A DNA stretch of 64,000 bases from Eretmocerus hayati (Eukaryota > Arthropoda > Insecta > Hymenoptera > Aphelinidae). The stretch lies in NCBI GenBank assembly GCA_029851415.1, contig CM056743.1, positions 73,987,186 to 74,051,185 on the forward strand. The letters are read 5' to 3'. Of this stretch, positions 55,959 to 64,000 are shown piece after piece; positions within the stretch are counted from its first letter, which is position 1; the number at the start of each line of letters is the position of its first letter. Both the position numbers and the translations under genes were made by a program. A model generated the notes under the pieces. That model did not search any database. It saw only the letters and a program-made list of their open reading frames with translations, and had not been told where the DNA came from.

Positions 55959-56429
55959 TCACACACTCACTTGCATTTAGAGTCAGCTGCGTTTCAACAA
56001 CACCAAGTCACAGGTCCGCACAAAGATGTTTCACTCAGAGGATAGACATCATCGTCATTGTAGCGCCACCTGTGCAACGTCACGTAAACTTCAAGGTGTT
56101 TTGATGGTAATATGCCCACTAAGACTCGGGGTGATGATGACGATGTTCCCAGCAAGGTCAGTAGGTGGCGCTGGGGTCCTTGGCACAGGATGACACAGGC
56201 TGCGTGTTTGAGTTGCTTTTGAAGATAACCTCAAAAAGCGCTATCACGTATACAGCTCCCTGGCTCAAAAATACGAGCCTGCTATCAATGCCCGATGCGT
56301 GGGTGAGCCAGCGGGATGCTGATACACGTGATGGAGTCCACCTCGGATGAAGAAATTTGCGGGTGTGAGTAAAAATGACAGATAAAAGAGGAGCGAGTAG
56401 AAGTACGTGTGTGTATACTCACAGCGCCA

Positions 56430-56458
56430 GAGAGATAGATAGATAGATAGATAGATAT
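56430..56458. repeat. (GATA)n with short AGAGA, boundary of LINE C and LINE G
   Basis: AGAGAGATAGATAGATAGATAG and one more unit. On the minus strand this is the (TATC)n tail of LINE G, followed by TCTCTC where LINE C begins. Confidence 0.9.
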
Positions 56459-56506
56459 CCTTTATTCGTCATGCGACAAAATACACCTACATATTTTCAT
56501 ATGTGT

Positions 56507-56545
<39 letters not shown>

Positions 56546-57257
56546 AATATTCCGATAAAATCATATTAAGCAATAATTTGGTCAAGGATAGATATATCAC
56601 AATTGTGACTAGTCATACACTTCACGATTTAACTTGAAAGAAAATAAGATAAAGGGCATGGGTTCACAGAAATATCACAGTTTTTCTTCAGTCTGGTGAC
56701 AGAAGGTCACTTACAATTAAAAAGAGATAGAAAGAAAAGGAACAAAGCCCTAGCCCATCAAAGATTAAAGTAATGCTTCTTCTCCACATCAATCCTCTGG
56801 GGAGACTGTGTGAGCAAAAAATCCTTCATAGCCTCTTTAAATAATGACATTTTCCCCAGCTGCCGAAAGCCCGGAGGGAGAAAGTTCCAAAAATGAGCAC
56901 ATTGAACCTGGAAAGATCTCCTTCCATATTCAAGTCTCATATTGGGTACTTTGAGTACCCGCTCTTCTGCATCACCACGTGCGGGGCGTCCAGATTGGTA
57001 CCTGGTAAACATCGCAGCTAGGTAGCCAGGTTCTCCAAGATGCATGATCTTATGCATTAAAAGTGCTGCGAAGTACATTCTCCGCGAATCAGTACGTAAC
57101 CAACCCAAACGCTCCCTAAACGGGGTGATGTGCTCGTCTCTCCTAAGATCAAAAATGTACCTCACACATGAATTGCTCAGTCGCTGTATCCGTTGCCGCT
57201 GTTCGTCCGTGGCGTCGAGGTACACGACTGTGCAATAATCTAAATGCGCAATAATCT

Positions 57258-57260
<3 letters not shown>
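56459..57260 (-). mobile_element. LINE G: 5'-truncated LINE fragment
   Basis: It contains the last part of an ORF2, a 3' UTR of about 300 bases with a (TA)n run (56513-56536), and a (TATC)n tail. It is cut at its 5' side near 57250, where CAATAATCTAAATGCG and CAATAATCTAAAGAG sit side by side just before a GA tract. Confidence 0.75.
56758..57225 (-). pseudogene. LINE G ORF2 C-terminus (partial)
   Basis: 155 open codons. QRIQRLSNSCVRYIFDLRRD, HITPFRERLGWLRTDSRR and the closing SLFKEAMKDFLL are typical of the region after the reverse transcriptase fingers in CR1/L2/Jockey-type LINEs. The catalytic part is absent because of 5' truncation. The start is an internal Met, not a true start. Confidence 0.75.

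Positions 57261-57310
<50 letters not shown>
57261..57310. repeat. (GA)n microsatellite upstream of R1-like copy e
   Basis: 25 GA units that run directly into R1-like sequence at 57311. Confidence 0.98.
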
Positions 57311-57314
<4 letters not shown>

Positions 57315-59833
57315 CCATCGCTGGCGGAAGATGACAGAGCGTACAAAGAAGCAAAGAAGGCTCTCGTTCTAGCCATCCGGAGGAGCAAAGAGAAGTCCTG
57401 GGGTGAACTGTGCGACATGGTTAATGAAGACCCCTGGGGGACGCCATATCGCGTGGTCATGTCAAAGGTCCGACCCCGGAAGGGCAACCCAGCACCGACC
57501 GATGCAGCAACATTGCGCACCATCGTGGAAGACCTCTTCCCAGCAGGAGAACCCAGAGTTACATTCCCTACGGAGAGCGAAGACCCCATCCCGCTCTTCA
57601 CTATGCAAGAGCTACTCATAGCGGCGAAGAGAATGCCGAACGGCAAGGCCCCTGGCCTGGATGGCATCCCAAACGAGGCTCTGAAACTGGTCTTCAAATA
57701 CAAGCCAGATCTACTCCTCGACCTCTTCAACATCTGTCTGAGCGCGGGAACTTTCCCGGACAAGTGGAAACGCCAGAAGCTGGTCCTGATACCTAAGGGT
57801 CAAGGAGGTCAACGCCCTCTCAGCATGCTCGACAATATCGGGAAAATGTACGAGAGGATGGTTCTCAACAGGGTGGAAAAAGCCTACGAAGAAGGCGGTG
57901 GGCTATCACCAATGCAGTTCGGGTTCCGGAAGGGACGGAGCACTGTGCACGCGATCGAGGCGGTCCAAGAACGGGTTCAAGCGTCGGTAGGGAACCAATA
58001 CCAAGGAAGAGGAGGATTCTGTGCCATCATTGCGTTGGACATAAAGAATGCATTCAACTGCGCGAGCTGGGAGCGAGTCTATCAATCCCAAGCAGGTAAA
58101 GTGCTCCCCTATCTACTAGCCGTCACGAGTGACTACCTGCGGAACAGGACCCTCGTGTACGACACCGACGAGGGACAAGAGATTCGGGTACTGTCCGCCG
58201 GAATCGGACAGGGATCGGTCTCCGGGCCGTTCAACTGGAACACCCAGTATGACAGCTTACTGTCTATCGAACTGCCAGAAGGAGTGATAATAGTGGCTTT
58301 CGCGGACGACGCGGGACTCATAGTATGGGCTGACAACGAGGAACTCTTGGGTAGACGCGCGAACGAAGCGCTGGCCCGAGTCTACGAGTGGATGATTAGC
58401 AGGCTTCTGGAGCTCGCTGTCAAGAAGTGCGAAGCAATCGTGGTCACAAGGCGTAGGAAGTTCGACCTACCCCGGTTTCATATCAACGGGCAAGAGATTC
58501 CACGCAAGACAGAGCTGAAATACCTCGGTGTATGGCTCGATGACAAGTGGTCGTTCAAGAAGCACATCCAGGAAGCCGCCCAGAAGGCGAGCAGGGTCGG
58601 TGCGGCGCTCCAGCGGCTTATGCCGAATATCGGAGGACCCAAGGAAAAGAGGCGCGCACTTCTCAACACCGTCACTACCTCCATCATGCTGTACGGTGCA
58701 CCCGTGTGGGGGAAGAGAGTAGAGAAGACCATCATCGAGAAGAGAATGGGGCCTGTCCACCGAAGAGCGGCCCTGAGGAGTATCCGTGCCTACCGCACTA
58801 TGTCAGGAGATGCGGCTTACGTATTGGCGAGTACTCCGCCCATCCACTTGCTCGTCGCGGAGCGAGTGAGGATCTGGGACCGCCAGAAAGTGATCGGAGC
58901 CGAACGAGTACTCACTCCGACGATGAAGGAGATCATCCGCGACAACGAGAAGGAAACCACCCTTGAGCATTGGCAAACTGAGTGGGATTCGCCATTTGCA
59001 AACGGCAGATGGACGCACCGGCTGATCCGTGACGTAGCCAAGTGGGCGGAACGCACCCACGGAGAGATGGACTACTGGACGACGCAGGCACTGAGCGATC
59101 ATGGTTGCTTCGGTTCCCATCTAACCAGGTTCAAGAAGAGGACGACCCCAGCATGTCAGTCATGCGGGGACGAATGGGATGACGCCGAACATGCCCTGTT
59201 CAAGTGCAGCAACACCCGGAGAGAGCGCGCCGAGCTGGATGAATGGCTGGGTGCTCAAATAACACCTGAGAATCTCGTCCCGTACTTGCTCCGCAACCAG
59301 GAGACATGGGATAGACTCACCGGATACATCAAGCTGGTGATGACCCGCAAAGAGGAGAAAGAGAGGGAAGTAAGGCGCCTCGAAGCAGGCGAATCACAGT
59401 GACTCTGCCGATTGAAACAGAAGAGGCCCAAATGATTCCAGAAGGAATCTGATGCACTGAAGAGGGAAGAGAGAAGAAAGAAGAGAGAAGAAAGAAGATG
59501 AAGAATGAAGAGATGGAAGAAGATCGAAGAAAGGGAAACAACACCTGCGAGTCGTGAGAAGAGAGACGCTCGATCCTGAGCGCGAGACGCCGCCAGCCCT
59601 GAAGTAATGCTCGCGCGGTGCCGGGGCCGGATTGGTAAGTTGGTGGATCTCTCCCTTGTCCAATGGCCGGCGCCAACGGAGAAGGAAGAGAGGGTTTACC
59701 CGGTTCGGATGGCCGTATCGATGCGGATTCCAGCCCGGGACTGTTGGGGAGGTGCTGGCCAGCCGTGTTTGGCTGACCGGTGCCTCTCCTTCGTACGTCG
59801 CAGCGTATTTGCCCTACAACCACCTTAAAAAAA

Positions 59834-59842
<9 letters not shown>
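57311..59842 (+). mobile_element. R1-like LINE copy e, 5'-truncated, open reverse transcriptase frame
   Basis: It begins ACGACCATCGC, a point that lies inside ORF2 in copy c (near 29512), so ORF1 and the endonuclease are missing. It runs through the reverse transcriptase, CCHC finger and 3' UTR to a poly-A of 16 (59827-59842). (GA)n flanks both sides. Truncation plus a flanking target repeat on each side fits target-primed insertion into GA repeat. Confidence 0.92.
57312..59402 (+). CDS. R1-like ORF2 fragment: reverse transcriptase and CCHC finger
   Basis: Open from the GA tract; the first Met is at 57417 and gives 661 residues. Counted from it: ALDIKNAFN (Asp 208), GIGQGSVSG (262-270), FADD box 295-298, thumb region about 370-460, and the C-terminal finger C581, C584, H593, C598 (CQSCGDEWDDAEH). 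These are R1-clade features. No stop interrupts it, so the loss of the endonuclease was recent. It cannot move on its own but could encode a soluble reverse transcriptase if transcribed. Confidence 0.9.

Positions 59843-59925
<83 letters not shown>
59843..59925. repeat. (GA)n microsatellite downstream of R1-like copy e
   Basis: About 41 GA units directly after the poly-A tail. Confidence 0.98.
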
Positions 59926-59927
<2 letters not shown>

Positions 59928-60028
59928 AAATCACGCGTTAGTCGCGAATCCATCAACCGTCAGAATTGCCGCACCGCGCTTCTCGTGTCCAAGCTAATCA
60001 GCTGACCGGCATTGCGCGTTGCGCCAAA
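59926..60028. other. Short unassigned spacer
   Basis: No motif recognised. Confidence 0.3.
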
Positions 60029-60469
60029 TTAAGGTAGTATTAGCGGTACTGGATGTGTCAAGTGCAGAACATACCCGCGCTTGACTCCCTTTCGCCCGCG
60101 ACATAGGTATAGTGAGTGCACGCAGCAGACGACGACCTAACCCCGAAACCGCAGAAATGAGTGACACTTGGGCTCACATCTTTTTTTGTAGGCTCTGAAT
60201 CGTCAATCTGATCGCTCCTGAGTGTTTTTTGTGCATTCTTACATCTGTGTATTCACTGCCATGGAAATCTGCGCGTCAGGTATCAATCTACTGGTGGTTT
60301 TCCATAAGACGCCGTGTTAAACGGCTTTTACAAAAACGCTCATAACTTTTTCCCCCACTCTGAAGGCTTCTGAAATTTCAACTGAAGCACTTTGAGACCC
60401 TAATATACAACTGTGCCGACTTTCGTGATTTTCTGAGCGTCAATTCGAGTACCGCTAATACTACCTTAA
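60029..60469. mobile_element. TTAA-flanked MITE (piggyBac-type target site), family 2
   Basis: TTAA at 60029-60032 and 60466-60469 flank perfect 18-base inverted repeats GGTAGTATTAGCGGTACT. The 433-bp body is non-coding. The ends differ from the TTAA element at 22.1 kb, so these are two families. Confidence 0.85.
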
Positions 60470-60712
60470 GACTCTGTTCGCCCGTCTTGCCGAGCAGACC
60501 ATGTGGCCGCGATCGGAGCAAAATCCCGCGCTTTCCGCAATTCCCTCGTGCCCGCGCCGCGTGTGCACCAGCTCCTGATCGAATACCCTGGTGACGTGCT
60601 CGAGAGGATGATCATCCGGCGGTCCAGATCAACCTTGCGTGCGACCGATACCTGCGCCTTGGACATCGTCCGGTTATAGAACAATTACAATGCGAGCGGC
60701 CGATAGAGAATA
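60470..60712. other. Unassigned GC-richer sequence
   Basis: No motif recognised. The minus-strand frame 60684-60466 runs into the MITE end and looks like chance. Confidence 0.3.
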
Positions 60713-60714
60713 TA

Positions 60715-62944
60715 CAGTACCCTCCAAAATTAATGGATAATCGATAGTCTCAGTCAATCAACGAAATCTTCAAGGCAGTTTGTCGTATGGGAATTTTAAA
60801 AGAAGCATCTTGATGATCACGGAAAAATCTATCGATCCATGTTTTTTGAATATCTCAAAAGTATTTTTTGGTCGGTCTCAGTCAACGTTGAAATTTCAAA
60901 AAATTCATCCATCAATCAATCACTCGTATTTTTGACGGGATTCATTCGACTGTGAAAGTTCTAACGGGATGTTGTAGATTGTCCGGAAATCTACAAGTTT
61001 GGTTCTCTATAAAATTTTCCTGCGACCCTTCCTATCTGACACACGAGCTCCGAAAGAAAATTTTGTATCAACATGGGGTGCTTACGGAGATACCAAAGCT
61101 GGCACTGGTTCCATTCTCTCTCGCTCTATTCTGGTGCGCAATTGATTAGAAAAAATATCATAGCACATGATTTCGACGTGAAATGATCTCATCTTTTAGA
61201 ATATTTGATCAGATTTCGTCTCAAATTTGAGGTAACCATGACTTCTTAAGTTTCATTGTCAAAATAGAGTAACTTCATGTTTTGTTCCCATAGGTCACAC
61301 TTGGAACTCGATCTTATGAAATATTCTGGAAGATGAGATCATTTCACGTCGAAATCATGTGCCAAGATAATTTTCCCATCCAATTTCGCACCAGAATAGA
61401 GCGAGAGGGAATGGAACAGGTGCCAGGCTCGGTATCTCTATAGGCAGCCTGTGTAATACTAATTTTTCTCTCTAAGCTCGTGGCTCCAGCGAGAAGGGTC
61501 GTAGGAAAATTCAATAGAGAACCAAACTTGTAGATTTTTAGACGATCTACGACATCCCGTGACTACAATCGAATGAATCCCGCCAAAATACGCTGCTAAA
61601 AGAGATTAGCAGAATGCTTTCTCAAATCCAATTCATGGAATCAACACTATCGATTATCGATTATCTGGAATTCGAAATATTATAATTTTTCATTATACAA
61701 TGAAAATAATCTCATACGTTTATTCAAATTTTATTATAAAGTCCATTCACATATACTTCTCTCTTGTATCCTCAAATAATATCAAATATGAATATATTAA
61801 TTACCCTAAAATGATACCCGAAAAAAATTCTTTGAAAAAAATTCGAAGAAAAACGGAATAACAGGGCTTCATAGGTAACACGACAACTCAAAAACGCTTC
61901 GATAAATCATTCTTGAATTCTGTGGGTGGATTTGGAAGACTCTCCCGCTGAGGCCAGTGAATTTGAGCATCATTCGATGAATATTTCTTGACTCATAAAC
62001 TTTTTAATGACAAATTTTCGATTTTTATTAGAAAAACATATCTTAAAAATGATTTATAATTCCTAGTCCTGCTTGAAAATATTTTTAAAGAAGTAATTTT
62101 TCATGTTTTTTGAGGTGATGAATCGATTGGTTGATACGGGGTTTTGTTGAAATGTCATCATCATGGTCTTAGAGACAAATGTAGAAAGGAGTACACAGAA
62201 GCTAGAATAAAATTGGAAGAAATCGAAATTGTGTATTAACCAATCGATTCGGCTCCTCAAAAAACCTTTATATTGAAGGACTCATATTTTTCAATGGAGG
62301 AGGAAAATTTGTAGATTGTTTTTAAGATATGGAAATTGAGAAATTTTCAGAAAAAATTTTCTAATGCGGAGGATAATAGTTGGGGAGTGCTCAAATTGTA
62401 GCGTTCCCATCTACAGATGACAACGAACGTGTGTGCAAAATTTTGAGGGGATTGGTGGAAACAGTGAGGAGTTCTGCTGCGACATAGGAAGGAAAATACA
62501 TATACGCACAGACACGATCAGAGGGCTCAGAAGATTGGGTGATAGTAATTTTCCAAGGCGTTATCAAGGAAAACTGTTACCTCCAATCGATAGATCTCGG
62601 GAAAATGAAGAGAACAGTACAATTTTCATGTATCCAAGAGTTTTCTTGGAGGAGAAGAAAATTCTTCAAAAAAACATTCGAGGAAAAATCTACTACCATC
62701 AAATGAAAGCTTCCTCTCTTGAGAAAGCAATACAAGTGATTGATTAATCGATTAATTTTTAGAAATTTCAACGTCGACTGAGACCAACCCGGGAATACTT
62801 TTAAAATGTTTGTAACACATGAATCGATAGATTTTTTCGTGATCTTCAAGATGCTTTATTCAAAATTTCCATACGACGAACCACATTGAAGATTTCGTTG
62901 GTTGACTGAGACTATCCATTATCCATTAATTTTTGAGGGTACTG
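60715..62944. mobile_element. TA-flanked element with Tc1/mariner-like ends and nested inverted repeats
   Basis: It starts CAGTACCCTCCAAAATTAAT and ends with the inverse of CAGTACCCTCAAAAATTAAT. TA flanks it at 60713-60714 and 62945-62946. The terminal inverted repeats are about 190-200 bases (60715-60915 and 62755-62944). CAGT ends with TA duplication fit the Tc1/mariner superfamily. The interior holds a second long inverted repeat (60927-61597) and a short one (about 62110-62260). No transposase was found, so it is non-autonomous. Confidence 0.75.
60927..61597. repeat. Inner foldback inside the TA-flanked element
   Basis: 60927-61196 and 61322-61597 are diverged inverted copies. CGGGATTCATTCGA on the left matches TCGAATGAATCCCG on the right; AGAGCGAGAG words and TTTCACGTCGAAATCATGTG also pair with inverses across the centre. 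It lies closer to the left end of the host element, so it may be a separate nested insertion. Confidence 0.7.
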
Positions 62945-62979
62945 TACATTTGTGAGTACAACCTTGAATTGCTCCCTTT
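62945..62979. other. Spacer before R1-like copy f
   Basis: Thirty-odd bases after the TA-flanked element, ending in CTCCC and a T-run. No GA/TC tract is visible here, unlike the other R1-like tails. Confidence 0.4.
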
Positions 62980-64000
62980 TTTTTTTCTTTCTTAAGGTGG
63001 TTGTAGGGCGAATACGCTGCGACGTACGAAGGAGAGGCACCGGTCAGCCAAACACGGCTGGCCAGCACCTCCCCAACAGTCCCGGGCTAGAATCCGCATC
63101 GATACGGCCATCCGAACCGGGTAAACTCTCTCTTCCTTCTCCGTTGGCGCCGGCCATTGGACAAGGGAGAGATCCACCAACTTACCAATCCGGCCCCGGC
63201 ACCGCGTGAGCATTACTTCAGGGCCGGCGGCGTCTCGCGCTCAGGATGGAGCGTCTCTCTTCTCACGACTCGCAGGTGTTGTTTCCCTTCCTTCGATCTT
63301 CTTCCATCTCTTCATTCTTCATTCTTCTTTCTTCTTTCTTCGATCTTCGATCTTCTCTCTTCTTCCTTCCCTCTTCAGTCCATCATATTCTTCCTGGAAC
63401 CATTTGGACCTCTTCTGTTTGAATCGGCAGGTTTACTGTAATTCACTGGCATCGAGGCGCCTCTCCTCCCTCTCTTTCTCCTCCTTACGGATCATCACCA
63501 GCTTGATGTATCCGGTAACTCTATCCCATGTCTCCTGGTTGCGAAATAAGTACGGGACGAGGTTCTCAGGTGTCAGTTGAGCACCCAGCCATCCATCCAA
63601 CTCGGCGCGCTCTCTTTGTGTGTCGTTGCACGTGAACAGGGCGTGTTCAGCGTCATCCCAGTTGTCCCCGCATGACTGGCATGCTGGGGATGTCCTCTTC
63701 TTGAACCGGGTCAGATAGGCACCGAAGCAACCGTGGTCACTCAGTGCTTGCGTCGTCCAGTAATCTATCTCTCCGTGGGTGCGTTCCGTCCATTTGGCTA
63801 CGTCACGGATCAGCCGGTGCGTCCATCTGCCATTTGCAAATGACGAATCCCACTCAGTTTGCCAATGCTCAAGGGTGGTTTCCTTCTCGTTGTCGCGGAT
63901 GATCTCCTTCATCGTTGGAGTGAGTACTCGTTCGGCTCCGATCACTTTCTGGCGGTCCCAGATCCTCACTCGCTCCGCGACGAGCAAGTGGATGGGCGGC
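62980..64000 (-). mobile_element. R1-like LINE copy f, continues past the window end
   Basis: The A-rich tail (T-run at 62978-62995 on the + strand), 3' UTR to about 63432, and the end of ORF2 are present. It is close in sequence to copy e. Confidence 0.88.
63433..64000 (-). CDS. R1-like ORF2 C-terminus, partial at window edge
   Basis: Open from the window end to the stop at 63433. It matches the last part of copy e: LLVAERVRIWDRQKVIGAER, then the finger CQSCGDNWDDAEHALFTC, then the ending EEKEREERRL. No break is seen, but the catalytic part lies outside the window, so its state is unknown. Confidence 0.85.
   Translation of the reverse strand, partial: PPIHLLVAERVRIWDRQKVIGAERVLTPTMKEIIRDNEKETTLEHWQTEWDSSFANGRWTHRLIRDVAKWTERTHGEIDYWTTQALSDHGCFGAYLTRFKKRTSPACQSCGDNWDDAEHALFTCNDTQRERAELDGWLGAQLTPENLVPYLFRNQETWDRVTGYIKLVMIRKEEKEREERRLDASELQ

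Larger units (their letters stand above)
51368..56429 (-). mobile_element. LINE C: full-length CR1-like retrotransposon with one stop per frame
   Basis: Same organisation as LINE B but a separate family: 5' UTR of about 470 bases (56429-55959), ORF1 (55958-54816), ORF2 (54815-51660), 3' UTR and AATC-unit tail. The 5' end TGGCGCTGTGAG follows TCTCTC, as LINE B's TGGTAGGTG follows (TC)n. The 5' UTR holds an inverted pair GCGCCACCT (56071-56079) and AGGTGGCGC (56162-56170). Confidence 0.88.

Noticed and set aside
59329..59934. 201-codon frame starting in Ser-Leu repeats
   Set aside because: It begins in the (GA)n tract read as (SL)n and continues antisense to the R1-like 3' UTR.

Overview
The window reads as gene-poor, repeat-dense nuclear DNA of an invertebrate, most likely an arthropod. 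The reasons are R1-clade non-LTR elements with ORF1 zinc knuckles and a C-terminal CCHC finger, a BEL/Pao LTR element primed by a tRNA-Tyr-like sequence, a Ty3/gypsy relic, CR1-like LINEs with a PHD finger in ORF1, and many non-autonomous DNA transposons. I found no convincing host protein-coding gene. Almost every long reading frame belongs to a mobile element.

Layout. 1-2160: unrecognised sequence with one degenerate tRNA. 2161-16535: an old CR1-like LINE on the + strand (LINE A). It is split by an intact BEL/Pao retrotransposon (5176-12958, minus strand, identical 253-bp LTRs, 5-bp target duplication), by a small MITE, and by a 1.8-kb foldback element in its 3' end. 16536-24650: a decayed Ty3/gypsy element that has lost its reverse transcriptase, plus two small terminal-inverted-repeat elements. 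24658-31633: a head-to-tail pile of R1-like LINE copies on the minus strand, including a 1193-bp tandem duplication that looks like unequal exchange between two of them. 31640-40230: foldbacks, a pogo/Tigger-like MITE and a decayed gag-like region. 40235-46270: a composite foldback carrying a 377-bp tandem array, each unit of which holds a tRNA-like gene, and a second large hairpin.

46385-59925: two CR1-like LINEs on the minus strand (B intact in both frames; C with one stop in each frame), a third LINE tail, and an R1-like copy on the + strand. They are separated by long (GA)n tracts. 60029-62944: a TTAA-flanked MITE and a TA-flanked element built of nested inverted repeats. 62980-64000: another R1-like copy running off the window.

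How the parts relate. The BEL element and LINE B look potentially autonomous, being complete with open frames; the others are relics or depend on enzymes supplied elsewhere. Two points stand out. The R1-like and CR1-like families both sit in GA/TC microsatellite, in opposite orientations relative to the GA strand. In LINEs B and C, ORF2 follows ORF1 in the same frame after a single UGA. Percent identities are not given because alignments were made by eye.
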